Shown: positions 11,843 to 24,067, counted from the stretch's first letter. The stretch: 64,000 nt of DNA from Glandiceps talaboti (GCF_964340395.1 NC_135558.1:19999371-20063370); one strand, 5' to 3'. A program made the numbers and translations. Notes: generated from the sequence alone by a model not told the origin.

Positions 11843-12140
11843 TACCAGTTCAATTTATAAATCTCGTTTCCCCATGGACCCCCTTCACCATCAGTTTGAC
11901 AGGAGTCATAACGACCATACTTGTCATAGGTGTTTACAGCATTATCGCTTGATGCACACCAGCCACCATCTTGTTTGAACAGCGAAATAGTCAAAACCAC
12001 GGTCATTGGCCACCTGGGCACATTTCTCGATAGCATTAGTACGTGATTTGTATCCACCATCTAATCTTGGGTCGGTACCTTCCAATGTTTGTATGGCTCT
12101 GTTAGACGTGTCTTTGTAGCAACCGATGGATTTGTATTGG
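11842..12140 (-). pseudogene. Cys-rich domain exon 2, frameshifted
   Basis: Begins after ACATCTACAG in phase 2 with QYKSIGCYKDTSNRAIQTLE. In-frame coding runs to FDYFAVQ; then an extra ACAA-like 4 nt in GTTCAAACAAGATGG shifts frame and ends at VCIKR-stop. The other frame continues DGGWCASSDNAVNTYDKYG to YKLNW-TAA with good conservation, so the break is recent or a sequence error. The stop overlaps an AATAAA. Confidence 0.7.
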
Positions 12141-12267
12141 CTGTAGATGTACAATCAATAAAATCAATGAACTAGTCAGGAATGGACGATAGTTAATGTA
12201 AAAACACATGCACTCACTTTCACTCAAGCAATACTCTAATAGGTACACTAAAACTTAACACAAATGC

Positions 12268-12308
<41 letters not shown>

Positions 12309-15064
12309 CATACACACACACACATACATACATACATACATACATACATACATACATACATACATACATACATACATACATACATACATACATGCATACA
12401 CGGACAGACATATGAAATTAGAATATTAATTGCATACAACAAACAAATACTTCTGGTTCACCTTTTGAAACAAGAAGAACGACCCACTGAAGAACAATAA
12501 TTAAAGATTCTACTTCAAAATATAATTTACGATTAGGTTCTAAATATAATTTTACATATTTTGCTACATCAATATAATGAATAGATTTTATAAATGCAGT
12601 CAAAGTGGATTTAGTCAAACTTATTACCCTTTGCAATCAATTCTGTACACGTTATTAGCCCATGGACCACCTTCACCATCACTTGCACATGCACTCGATG
12701 ACCCATACTTGTCATAGGTTCTACATGCGATGGCACTAGATGCACACCATCCGCCATCTTGGATAGCAAAGCAATCGAATCCCCGATCAGCTGCTATGGC
12801 AGCACACTTTTCCACGGCATTTTGTCGGGTCTTGTAGCTTGATCCATCGAGTCTTGCATCAGAACCTTCCAATGTCGGGATAGCACGACTGGAAGTATCT
12901 TTAAAACAACCAATTGAGCTGTATTCTGAATAAGCAAATAGCGTACGTATTATAATTATGATAATTAGTATTCATTCGGTTTGTTTAGTGAAGGGATTTC
13001 AGTCCGATGTTGGCAAATATCTCTATACTATTCGGGCAATTTCGTCTCCTTTCCTAAAATTATAGATCTTATAAATTCAAGCCACAGAAAATAGTTTTAA
13101 CCATTGCTCTAATTGGTTGACTAACGGGAAAAAATACAAATCTGAATAGACTTCAAGATAAAAATTCATACGGTGACAGTTTGTCTAGAGTTAAAAATGA
13201 AATAATATTGCTCATTGGGAACGCATAATGTCAAATTGTCGCACCGGCGCAAAGCATCATTGGAAATAACTTTCTTTAGCACACCTCACTTAAGAAACAT
13301 AGCCGTAACAAAAAAGTTGATACGGGCACAGTGTCTTTTTTTTCATTCAATCTTAAGTTAGTAAAATAAAGAATAATACATCAATGTGAACAAGAAAATG
13401 AGCACAGATATTTTTTTATTTGGAAGGATATAATTTGTTTGCTATCATGAAGTTTGGTGTAGAGTTTGAGAAAATGTGATTCCATTACCTAGAAATAAAT
13501 CATTGTAGGATTGAAATGAGAAAGAAAGACACGTATAAATTGCCCAGAGGAATAAGGTATGATGTCGAAATTTTATAAAATGCACAAAATAAAACCTCCT
13601 TGACATCATATCAAAAAATAGGTCGTGTAGGATTATTAACTACTGGCTGTGTCTGCACAATACAATTGAAATAAACAAAATTGTGTGATTTATCCAAAAG
13701 TGCATCTAGTTTGAGTTATCCTTACTTTTTACCTAATTCGGGGAACCCCATTTTTATTTCGTATTTTTTCAGAACACATATTGATTTTTTTATGATAAAA
13801 GTATAGATATGAAAATGAGGGTAGAACTTATACTATATAATTAACTACCTTAAAGTGGTTTAGAATTCGGCTGTCGTTCACTTTGAAATGAACTATCTTA
13901 AACAGCCTGACGACTTTATCTTTCAATTTGTATTCGATTTGTTTTAAAGTCAATATGACTTCATTGTGACAGTCTAAGAATAGAAACGTTGTAAATATGT
14001 TTTAAAAATAACGTTTATGACAGTAAAGTACCATCTAATGAACTAGATCGAGACTTTTGGAAGGTTTGGATCTCGAAACCGGCAAACTATAGCTCTCGGT
14101 GTGATTGAATACCTCCTGTTGTGATATCGGTACGACATACAAAAAAAAGAGAGAGACACTTGAGTGTTGTACGATATTTCGTTAATATAAATTGATGCAA
14201 AAGAACTTGGTAACAACAATAGCAGTGTCAATGCAAGTGATTAATTCGTGGACAATGATTTTGATATAAATTCATGTAAGACAAATTATACCAAATCATG
14301 AGGCCAGATACATCTAATGATTGACACGCTAAATTGAATTTCACACGACCTTTGCCGATCGGAACCTTTCAGTGTTTATTTAGAGGTTGTTCAAGACAGC
14401 TGAGTAGAAATATATGACAATTTCAAAGTAAATATAGAATACTTTTGCCTCTTTAGTAGTAATTAAATCATGGAAAGGATTGCTCAAAAAAATTATGTAA
14501 GGGTACGAACATTTATATGAAAAGTGCCTCCTCCATAATACACATACACTTATGCTTCTATGTGACCATATAAGGCCAAATAAAAAAATACTTCCGGTTA
14601 CCCGATCCCACCTATTTTTTCACGCCGACCCTAAACGTTTTTTTACGTATTCGACAAAAATAATAATAAAATCGCGAAAATCGTGGTCTCGCAAGAAATA
14701 GTGGATGTGGAAACTGACATTACTATTCTTTCAATCTGTAATGGCTGTACATCTGATAGGAAGAAATAAACAACACAGAGACCATATGGAAAACAATGGA
14801 AAACCTGAACTAGACAACACTCACACATGAAAAGAATATAATAAAATAAAATAAAAAATCTACCTACCCCACCTATTGAATGTAATCGGAAACACACAAT
14901 TTTGTTTAGGCCTAAACTAAAATTCTTTTCTATCGTCTTCAGTGACACCCAACATTCAATTATGAATGGAATCCATGATATTAATAAACAGACTTACTGA
15001 CAACAGCTGATTCGACAAGATTTAGAGATATGCCAACCACAACGAACAGGACAGCAGTCTTCAT
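11842..15064 (-). CDS. Secreted two-repeat Cys-rich domain protein, frameshifted in repeat 2
   Basis: Coding exons are 15064-14998 (signal peptide), 12925-12628 (domain 1) and 12140-11842 (domain 2 and stop). Phases match at both junctions: 1/1, then 2/2. Each domain is about 98 residues with the shared pattern SIGC.KDTS.RAI.TLEG, RLDG.YK.R.NA.EKCA, DRGFD.FA, GGWCASS, TYDKYG and DGEGGPW. Domain 1 has seven Cys, domain 2 four. I do not recognise a named family with certainty; the look is of an extracellular disulphide-bonded module, perhaps WSC/PAN-like. Exon 4 contains 4 extra bases (~11971-11978), so as written the protein stops at ~178 residues, inside domain 2. Without them the length would be 219. 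It is either a decaying gene or an assembly indel. A TATA box and a non-coding exon lie upstream. Confidence 0.65.
12264..12393. repeat. (CAGA)n-(CATA)n microsatellite in intron
   Basis: About ten CAGA units, a short CACA run, then about 21 CATA units. The duplicate locus has CA, TA and CATA tracts at the same place (24500-24748). Confidence 0.95.
12628..12925 (-). CDS. Cys-rich domain exon 1 (intact)
   Basis: 298 nt from acceptor GCTTATTCAG to CAAAGG|GTAATAAG. It reads K-YSSIGCFKDTSSRAI ... DRGFDCFAIQDGGWCASS ... NNVYRIDCKG. A TAA lies just past the donor, so intron retention would give a single-domain protein. This is the only undamaged copy of the three domain-1 exons in the window. Confidence 0.75.
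12926..14997 (-). other. Intron 2 of the Cys-rich gene
   Basis: 2.07 kb. It contains the direct-repeat block 13106-13385 shared with 9212-9490, then ordinary AT-rich sequence, then the PIF-like MITE at 14574-14912. No further domain exon was found in it. Confidence 0.65.
14574..14912. mobile_element. PIF/Harbinger-like MITE, copy 1 (339 bp)
   Basis: Ends are GGCCAAATAAAAAAATACTT...CCGGTTAC and, inverted, GGCCTAAACAAAATTG...CCGATTAC. TAA flanks both sides as a 3-bp target duplication. The same sequence lies inverted at 38701-39070 in AXDND1 intron 1, sharing for example CCATTGTTTTCCA and the GGTCTCTGTGTTGTTTATTT block. No coding capacity. Superfamily assignment rests on TIR start and TSD only. 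Confidence 0.7.
14998..15064 (-). CDS. Signal-peptide exon of the Cys-rich protein
   Basis: 67 nt: MKTAVLFVVVGISLNLVESA then VVS, a classic signal peptide with likely cleavage after ESA. Donor GTTGTCA|GTAAGTCTG leaves phase 1, as required by the acceptor at 12925. A likely acceptor for this exon is CCTCTTTTAG near 15123, giving a ~60-nt 5' UTR part. Confidence 0.75.
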
Positions 15065-15616
15065 TTTTTTTATCAATTGATTAGTGGTTGAAATTATCTT
15101 CAGTATAGACTGTATCTAAAAGAGGAACAAAATCGGAAAATAATTTGAATGAACAATTTAGAAAATCAACAACAATAAGATCAAAATCATCCACTTTCTC
15201 AGTCTTTTCATATGTTTTCTTGTACACTTTGTGACATCTGTGTCTGTTGTCAACTCCAGACAATGGCCGCCATATCTAGAGAATTTAGGCATCTATATGA
15301 AATGCTTTGCAAGGAAGAGATACAAGATTATTCGGGTATGCTCCCCATTGTGCACGTGCCTTCTCCCCTTCTCCCTCCGATTACTTGACTGTGGAGTTTT
15401 TTTTCCATTATCCCCCCTAAACACTGTTGTGTAGATTAAATTATTGTTCGTATACCAATTTTGGGAGACAACTTTACTGAGCGACGTCTGATATAATCTT
15501 TCGTCCTGTAAAATTATAATCTTATATAATCATAATCTCTTTAATCGCTCCTCTTTTGAAACAGAAGTGTGATGTGACACTAGTATAAAGAATGGCAAAA
15601 TGAAACGGATAATGCT

Positions 15617-15760
15617 ACTGTATTGTATTGTATTGTATTGTATTGTATTGTATTGTATTGTATTGTATTGTATTGTATTGTATTGTATTGAATTGTATTG
15701 CATTGTATTGTATTGTATTGTATTGCATTGCATTGTATTGTACTGTACTGTATATTGAGC
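15617..15760. repeat. (TATTG)n microsatellite
   Basis: About 28 pentamer units TATTG with a few TACTG, CATTG and AATTG variants. It lies in intron 1 of the Cys-rich gene. Confidence 0.95.
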
Positions 15761-16040
15761 TACGTATCTTAGGTATAACTGATGTGTGACAAACACAGAC
15801 TTAGGATAAGTGAGTTACATTTTTCTCTGGTAAATCGAACAAATATAATAATACGAACGACTACTGGCAGTGCAACAACACAAAAATGAAAGACACACTG
15901 CTGAAAAGTTATAATTGAAACTACAATTCACTTGTGATGGCAAATAGACTAGGATTTCACTCACTTAAATCACCCATGAAAAACTATCAACTTAAATCGA
16001 CTATGTCTTATTTTTTTTAAATGTTCATAATTTACCTTAC

Positions 16041-16091
16041 CTGATAATGTTCTAAGAATTGCTGTGCAGGACTGGATGTGGAGATGGACTG
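16041..16091 (-). other. Non-coding first exon of the Cys-rich gene (inferred)
   Basis: About 50 nt between the expected start (~16091, some 30 nt past TATAAA) and a strong donor ATCAG|GTAAGG at 16041/16040. It contains no ATG. The downstream acceptor near 15123 would join it to the signal-peptide exon. Confidence 0.5.
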
Positions 16092-16117
16092 ATAGCTATA
16101 GCTGGTAGACTGGGGTG

Positions 16118-16123
16118 TTTATA
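16118..16123 (-). promoter_or_regulatory. TATA box of the Cys-rich gene
   Basis: The minus strand reads GATATAAACACC. Spacing to the next good donor site fits a short leader exon. Confidence 0.5.
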
Positions 16124-16251
16124 TCACGATGAAGTACCCTCACATTTTCAATGTTTGTTCGAAAATAGTGTCGACGTGTGTTGTTAATGATTGATTTTAA
16201 CAAATCTAAAAATGTACACGACACCCATGTCACAGACAGACGGACGAACGA

Positions 16252-16289
<38 letters not shown>

Positions 16290-17062
16290 GTATATTTTTT
16301 GTACTTGAATTAGAACATAGATATGAGTTTGCCTATGATATCTAATAAATTTTCATTTGGAATATAAACACACTCACGTCTCTGCTTAGGCTACCATTAA
16401 GTGATGTAGCTAGATTTCAACATTAATACAGTGACATCATTAATAGTAGGTATTTGTAACGACTTATCAAGGAATCTAAGGCATCGACCATTGTATTTGA
16501 CAACTGTGCCATTCAGGTATTTTGTTATTTTCGTTCAGTTATTTTTGGACTGTTTTATAACCACAATTGTATCATGTAGGCAGGAATACAGTTTACCATA
16601 CCAGCATCCTCTTTGATATTAAATATAACACCTCGTCGATACTGTAGATGAACACAAAAGAATTAATTTGGATATCAAACAAGACAGTTTTTTTAAATTG
16701 TTAAGACTTCGTAACTACTTTGGAAGAATCCGTTCGGTCACCAGTTATAACATTGATTGTCAAAATACACTGTTATTTCCTTCTATCCTAGTGCCATATC
16801 AAGGACATGTATTTCCCTTTCAATTTGAACTCACACATTAATCTGGTGGAACAGAAGGCTAAATTATTATTTCGAAATTGCTATAATTGCGCTTTAGCGA
16901 ACAGAAGCTGAAGAATACAACGACCGCTCCAGAGTCATCAGTAATTAAATTTCTTCACTGTATTCCCAACATCAGCGTTAAATTTAAAATAAAATAAATT
17001 TTATGTGCTGGGTAAGGACAAACATAAGCTTTGAATTGTGTACCAGAGATCAATTTTGCATT

Positions 17063-18457
17063 AAGGGAGTCATTATTTATGACCTGGAGAGGGTTGGTGG
17101 AATAGTAGGGGTCACTCAAAAACTGGGGAGAGAAGGGGGGGGGGGACTCACAAAGTTTGCTAACACTAAAGTATAGAACACACCTATATATGCATAATTA
17201 TGCAAGTCATTTATTAATACAGTGTTCTTTCCTGGGGTTTTTACACTGCATATTGAATATACATTGAGTTCTGTTACATGGAACAAATCTTTAATTGATA
17301 AAGTAGTAAGGAATAACCTGGTTAAAGAAATAAACAGCTGAAGCCACACAGGAGGGCAAAGTCTGATCAAATATGATCAACTCATCTAGAATATCACGGT
17401 GTAGATAATATGTTAGTTACACAAAGCATACTAGATACTGGGATGATATGGTGACTTAGTGAGCTGAAAATCTCTAACAGGTGTCATTGCACAGATATTT
17501 ATAACTGGTAAATACTGATTATAAATATAAATACATGTTGAAAACAAAGAATATTGCAATATATAGTTAATTTTTCATTGTATAGATTCTAGTACATGGT
17601 GTTCTGTTACATAAAATGAATATATAAGTATATTGTAATTTTTCATAATTTTAAACGGTATGGCATGCAACTATACTTTAAGAATTTGTCTACTGTTAGT
17701 ATTGTGATTTAAAAATGTTAACTATGATCAGGAGATGATATTGTTATCACCTTGACTTGTTACAATAATACCAGATAGCACTCTTTTAGTTTTAGTCCTT
17801 TGAATTTAAAAACTTTCTAGGTGCTCAAGGTTAACCTACCCTCACATTGCTCCCTTTTATTTTGATTCAAATTGTATGTCGTATTATTACTACCTTGACA
17901 TGTTAAAATAACACCAGAAAGTATTCTTTTAGTCCTTGAATTTCAAAAATCTCCAGGAACGCGAGCTGGTAATCCCCTCCAGTACCCACCCCCACTTGGC
18001 TCCCTCAAACTTCGATTCGACTTATATCGCCTAATTTCTAATTTTACTGGCTACTCTGGGAATAAGCTGAATTCATTGTTACCCCTTTCTTTTGAAATAA
18101 GCTACATCCATCTTGTTATGAGGAAATTCAATTTCAAAATAAAAAGTTTTGGTATGTATGTATGTATGTATGTATGTGTTATGTATGTGTGTGTGTATGT
18201 ATGTAGGTAGGTAGGTAGGTTGGTTAGTTAGTTGGTAGGTAGGTTTACGTTCGTACGGACGGGTTGATTGATGTCTCAATAGAACACTCAACCTGAATTT
18301 GTGTAATGTTTGTAGGACGCCATTAACAGTTGTGACTGTAAAATGGTGGGGGGTTAAGAAAATATATCAGGTGAGGGGGGGGGGGTACTCAAATGTTCTA
18401 AATTTTCAAAGCAATTCCTGCGACCACCCTAGGCCATAAATAATGACGGCTCCCAAA
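17063..18457. mobile_element. Possible 1.4-kb element with inverted ends
   Basis: GGGAGTCATTATTTATGACC at 17065 and, on the opposite strand from 18455, GGGAGCCGTCATTATTTATG share an end of about 30 bp. G-rich runs follow at both ends. No coding frame inside. The inverted ends could instead be two separate small elements in opposite orientation. Confidence 0.35.
17735..18010. repeat. Tandem pair, ~145-bp unit
   Basis: TACCAGATAGCACTCTTTTAG and ACCAGAAAGTATTCTTTTAG begin comparable stretches that both run through TCCTTGAATTT, a C-rich GGTAA.C.ACC part and a GGCTCCCT-like end. Diverged. Confidence 0.45.
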
Positions 18458-19199
18458 GCTTGAATAGTCTCAACAGCAAATGATACCTGCATATAGTTCT
18501 TTTATTGCCATTGCTTTTTATTTGCTGGTTCGTGACACTTTACAACCGACTTCCCACGTTAAGGCAATTGGAAACAAATATTTATATCAGAACTGGATGG
18601 TTTGGTAAATACACTTCCATTTCATTAAAAAAATGTGTTTGCTGTCCACATGCGGGTATATAAAAAAAATCGATCACTCGATCGAAATTTCTGATGAAGG
18701 CCGTAGTTAATGGCTCGTATACGAACTTCAGGCTTTCGTAATGATATGAACAGCGGTCATTTTTGCCAGAACAAGTAGATTCCACAAGATGTGAACTGAA
18801 TGCCTCTCATACTGGTAAATCTATGGATTATTGTTTCTACACACAATGTTGGAACAAAGGGACTATTGGCCATATTGTTTGCAAATATTTTTTTTTTTTA
18901 CTTTCTTTCTTTACAAAACTTTGTTTTTTGTTTTTCTACTTTTTTGTTGCTCTTTAAAAATATCTTTTCCCTACAAGGTGCCACGTAATAGAGTGATGAT
19001 ATGAAAATTTGGTGTGTTTTTTTTGACATCGATATTAACTTGTTCTTTTGTTGGTTTTAATAAACCATCTTTACTCTTATCACTTATTAATTATTTATGA
19101 GTTAGTTCTATTCAGCGCCCTCAACCATTGACTCTTCCTCGTCCAACTCACCATGTAATTAGTAGTCTTTTCTCTGTGTTTCTTAATTAAATATATGAA

Positions 19200-19580
19200 A
19201 CTGTATGATATTTGAAGCTTCCGTACTTAAGACATTGCCTAATTATCGACAAATCATTAATTATGAAATTGAACAATTTATATTATCAGCTACATCAACA
19301 AGGACACGTGCTTGCATTCTAAAGATATTGCCTAATTATCAAAAACGATTAATTATGTAAATTACAAATCACAATTAAAAACTACATCAAAACTATATCA
19401 AACACATATGCTTTATTATGGTTGATGTATGGACCAAAATATATGAGATTGAAAGTTTGATTTCTTAAGATGTAGCCTAATTACTTAAGGTCGTTGATTA
19501 TGAAAATTGCTTGTTAAAACTATAATCTACATCAACAAACTCATAGGACGTATGCACTTAAATTTAACGTATTACCAATT
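19200..19580. repeat. Degenerate ~125-bp tandem repeats, 3 copies
   Basis: Each copy has a TTGCCTAATTA/GTAGCCTAATTA start, a GATTAATTATG-like middle and a CTACATCAACAA-like end. Similarity is loose. Confidence 0.4.
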
Positions 19581-21892
19581 TATATTGGATTTTAAAAATG
19601 TAATAATAATAATAATAATTAGCAAAAAGACCCAAGGAATAACTAATGCAAAAAAATGAAAGAAAAAAAAAAGGAAAAAAAAAAAATCTTAACAAAATAC
19701 GAAACTGGGAAATGACAAATGATAAAAATCTGTAGAAAGAAAAGCAAACAAATATTCAAGATCTGGAAATACTAGAAAAGCTCACAGAAGAATGTTATAC
19801 ATGACAGAAAAACACACGTTTGAACACAATCCAAAGTCATGTACATGGGAGTTATATAAGCCTATAGTACGTTCAAGGTTCAATGAATAAATTAGTATAA
19901 ACAGTTACTGTAATAAAATGTAGTTACTTGGAACGGTAAATTACACCGTTTAGATCCCAAGTTCTACTGCATACCATGGCCGCGCAAAGTAACTCTACAT
20001 CGACATCGGGAATGGAAAAGTCGGACAGTGCAACAATCTAATCACGTAAAAAGTACCTTGTTTTAATTTTATTTCTTCAACTAAAATTGTATTGAAAGTA
20101 TAAAATATATAACAAAAACAATAAGGACAACATTCGACAGTCTAAATAGAAACTTTAGCTGTCGAATTCGAACAGATCGATCAGCAGAAGATTTGAGAAT
20201 TCGAAGTGTTGCACTAGCGACTGAGACGCCTTTCAATATTCTTTATTTAATTAGTTATTTTTATTTAATTATTTATTTATGTATTGAATTTTATTCATTC
20301 AGTTATTCACTCATTCATTTTATCTATTTATATTATGATGCACCATTACAATGCCAGCCGTCGTAAGCGTACCTCGCGTTCAGCAAGTGCATCCGTGATC
20401 ATGATGCGCACACAGCAAAGCGCCCTCATGCGCCTTTTATGAACAATGGAGGGCGTTCTTCATTTGCGAGATGCATTATGACATCACAATTCATATTGAC
20501 ATCATCCTTCGAATGCGAGTTGATGGAAGATAAGTCATCTCCATCACTTTTGCCAATGACCTTCATACTTTCGAACTTTCAAGGTATCTATTTCAATATC
20601 GCAACCATGATTGTCTTATTTTGGTGGATGGTGAACACAATTTTAGGGAACACCGAGTAAGTATGTATATGTAAATTTTACAACATTTTCTATTTTCTGT
20701 TACGAGGCTTATAACATTTCCTTTTAGGCAAAAAAAAGAATTGTTCCTAATCAGAGTACACGTGCGCATCACTTAAATACCCTCTTGTCAGTCTAATTTG
20801 TCATGTAATTCCAGCCCATGCAGTCTGCACATCCAGAGGGAAACAGAAAAATAACCCTCCCTACTTCATGGTCAGTGAAGACAACTGCTGCAGAGCCAAT
20901 CATGAACAAGTAAATGACATCTGCCCCACATACACACTTGCTCTAAAGTACTAAATAAAGAGAACAATAAGTGTCAAAACATATTTGGATTTAGTGACAG
21001 GTTTGTTAAGAATTAAAACAAAAATAAAAAAATTAAAAAATTCCCGTCCTCGCACTGCTGTAGACAAAATATCCCGACCTTTGTTTTTTGGCCTTAAAAT
21101 TATGGTTTGTACGTTTTCAGCGCTCAATCAACTTAAACGTCGTGCTCCAGAACTTTTCGGAATCCATGATTCTCTTAGCAGCTGTAGAACAGAGTGCTAG
21201 CTGGTCCAGAGTGCTAGTGATCCTTTGAAATCCTGAATTGATGACACCATTGATTAGATAATACTAATGTGAGAACCTGGGATTGAAGCATTGGCCTTTA
21301 CACGTCTATATACCCTGTTTGTGACGCTCGCAAAATGTTATCATTATCGATTCGTATAACATATGCAATAATTAAAATCATAAATACTGCAATACACAGC
21401 AAAAGAAAGTAAGCTGTGTGGGAACAAAAATCAGAACGGATAAAATTGTCGGTTTTGTCTGTCTTTAATTTTGTAGAGGGTGAGTTACTAATATGAATAC
21501 ATGAATACATGAAAGGCAGCGTGCGTCCTCGTCATACTTTTGACAAACAAACAAAACATACATCATATCATGATTGTACACTACGTGCTGACTGCAATTG
21601 TACATGTATCGAAGTGTAATAAATAAATCCCCTCTCCGAGAGACAGAGATACAAGCAACATTTGTATCCCTTCTGACTTTTGTTCCTTCACAGTGGATAT
21701 TCTTCTCCTGTATTAAAGAAGAAAATGTGTCAATTTTCAGACATGTTGCCAGATACGATTAGATATTAAGTTATAGCAAGAACAGAATATAATGATACAT
21801 AGGGTAGAGGTCAATATCAAACGTATATACATGTACATAGCAAGGACGTAAAGTCATTGGACAACAGAATACAGGAAATCGGAAATTAACGT

Positions 21893-22029
21893 GGATTAGA
21901 ATTGGGTATTTATTTTGGAATTTTAATTGATAAAACACCTTTACGATGTTTTCTACATGAATGAACTGTGAGGAATAATGTACACCAAGTCCTTGTTTGT
22001 AACTCAATAAAGTGCAAATAAAGACAAAA
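21893..22029. mobile_element. Single arm related to the foldback element at 56729
   Basis: TTGGGTATTTATTTTGGA... to ...TTGTTTGTAACTCAATAAA matches one arm of the 344-bp foldback element in AXDND1 intron 17. Only one arm is present here, so it is a truncated copy. Confidence 0.55.
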
Positions 22030-22376
22030 TGAAAAAAAAAACCATTGGACTCAAAAGTCTTGTCCAGACGTTATGGCAAAGGAATGTAACAATTTACAAT
22101 TGAGTATTGTCGACGAATGAGTCGGAGCAGTTTTTTCACATCAAGGAAAGTAAATTTATATAAATTACGCAAAAGTGAAGTACTTGAAATTTCCATCAGA
22201 TAAATATTATCTCTTTCTGAGTTCAGAGTATAAAGGGTAGACATGACAAAAGTGAAATTCGTCTTCTACACTATTGGATTGGTTTCACCTAGAGAGTACA
22301 TATTCTTTCCACGCAATTGATGATCTGTTGCGATTCACAATGAATGCGACGAAATCATGAGACGATATAACTCTCT

Positions 22377-22650
22377 ATCAATCCTTGTCGATAGCTTTAA
22401 GATACGACTCCTGACGAAAGAACAATTTAAATTTCTTGTACGAGTCCACTTTCGGAAACATGGATAAAGACCTGTACCAGCTTTGGTTGTCAATGTCTTG
22501 ACAACGGTCTTTGAATAAATTCGCAAAACTCTCAACCCTCCCCACTCCTTGATGAAACTCCATGCTTCATCCATCCCAAACAGGAAGAGTAACATCTTGA
22601 TATCATGAGTCCCATAAGACTTCCCTAGTTCGGCTTCATTAATTGAATTA
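22377..22650 (-). pseudogene. LINE reverse-transcriptase C-terminal remnant (copy B)
   Basis: Duplicate of 9520-9786, better preserved. One frame reads NLFKDRCQDIDNQSWYRSLS then FPKVDSYKKFKLFFRQESYL; another carries the upstream MLLFLFGMDEAW part, so a frameshift separates them. No polymerase motif remains. Confidence 0.5.
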
Positions 22651-22842
22651 ACTAACATTTATGAACTAATCTATGTGATGGCATTGACAATAATCTAATC
22701 CAATATTTGATAATACGTAGAATTCTGAATGATCGAACAGTAAAACGCATTCTGATATGTTCTAAGGACGAAGCGTCGCAAGCGACACAATTAGTTGTGA
22801 AAAAAAATATTCGTACGTACGTACTTTGTCAGTCCATCAGTC

Positions 22843-22850
22843 TGTCTGTT

Positions 22851-22921
<71 letters not shown>
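22843..22921. repeat. (CTGT)n-(CT)n microsatellite
   Basis: CTGT/TTGT units pass into CT units. It stands at the position of the pure CT tract 10564-10650 in copy A. Confidence 0.9.
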
Positions 22922-22923
<2 letters not shown>

Positions 22924-23649
22924 TTCGCCCATCAGACTATGTAAAAGCTCCTTTAGTTTCTCAGAACAATCTTTGCTAGAAAACGTGATGTAGTTATACA
23001 CAAAACTATCCCCAACAGAGTCACCTAATATGATTTTAAAACCCTTATGTACGTACATAATCATACAGACAAACCGAACTGACCAGATTAAAACATTAGT
23101 CGCTAATGGTGTATGTTGGACGTAGATTGTCGCAGATTTAAAAAAAAATCTCCTGCAAGATTAGCCTTTGATAGCTCATGTTGTATTGAACACAGTTTGT
23201 CACCGACAAAAAAACCATATTGCAACAGTTATTGCGGATAATAGAGTAACGGTAGAATTTATGAATATTTCTTTTTAAAGGAATCAGAATACAATTTACA
23301 CACAACACACGTTTATTCATTCACTTTTATTTTGATGATACCATGAAAAAAAAACATTCGTTCAAAGTTTCCAATGAACAGAAAAAGCAAGAATGAACAT
23401 GAATTAATATAGATACCATTTCCTAATAAAGTACATTTCAGTCAAGCATAACTTGTCGATCATTAAATAACACACCCATTCGTCACAGTAGATCTGTAAA
23501 TAAAGAAAACAGTTATTTAAATGAGTTTTGGGTGAAGTCGTAAACTTGACACTAAGTGTTGACTAACATTTATAACACATCAATTTGCTGTTGCCTCTGC
23601 ACACAGTATGATGACATGTTCGACAAAAGTGCCTCCACCCATTTTTAGG

Positions 23650-24067
23650 TACAATTTATTTATCTATATATTTATTTGAGATGTCTACAGGATTACCCCA
23701 TTTACAGACACTCTGAAATTGGAAAGACTAAAATACATACAATATTTACAAAACTAGTAAAAATAGAAATAAATAAATTAAAAGAAGATAAAAATTACCG
23801 AAATTGCGTTAAGTTCACACATCAACTATTTCATTTAGGACATCTTTTCTAAAAGTACTGAGACTTGAAAATGTGTCAGTGTTTGGAACGTGTTGATAAA
23901 ATTGAAGGTCCTAGGTAAAAATGAGTTTTTCCTTTGAGTAGAATTAAAACGTGCCATTTTAAATGTGTAGTGGGAACGGAGATTCCTGGATGGCACATGA
24001 AACGGAACATTGACAATAATATACATTGAGTTAAAAGAGCCATTTAAGCATTTATATAAACGTTAAC
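23650..24067 (-). mobile_element. 5'-truncated LINE 3' end inserted in copy B
   Basis: About 418 bp present here but not in copy A, where AGG and TTTGTAGACATTTCAAT are nearly adjacent (11310-11325). The minus strand encodes HVPSRNLRSHYTFKMARFN followed by KNSFLPRTFNFIN. This resembles the 'tR....l..P..rt....SF..r....WN.LP' tail of non-LTR retrotransposon ORF2. The remaining ~170 bp would be the 3' UTR. Confidence 0.55.

Larger units (their letters stand above)
9525..13050. repeat. Segmental duplication, copy A (pairs with 22377-25395)
   Basis: Long collinear similarity in the same orientation. It includes the LINE remnant, the block AACTAACATTTATGAACTA onward, the CT tract, 10650-11300, the purine tract, the CATA tract and domain exon 1 with its upstream flank to ~13040. 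Copy A has extra DNA transposons (9788-10342) and domain exon 2 (11842-12140). Copy B has a LINE fragment instead (23650-24067). Confidence 0.85.
16130..21890. other. Intergenic, no supported gene
   Basis: Open frames here (longest 84 codons, 17116-17370) show no domain or splice support. Contents: a (GACA)n tract at ~16230-16290, a ~135-150-bp tandem pair at 17735-18010, a TATG/GTAG tract at 18150-18245, inverted-repeat ends at ~17063 and ~18457, and degenerate tandem repeats at 19200-19580. Confidence 0.55.

Noticed and set aside
20439-20660. 73-codon plus-strand frame with a hydrophobic stretch
   Set aside because: Possible membrane segment only; no homology, splice partner or promoter seen.
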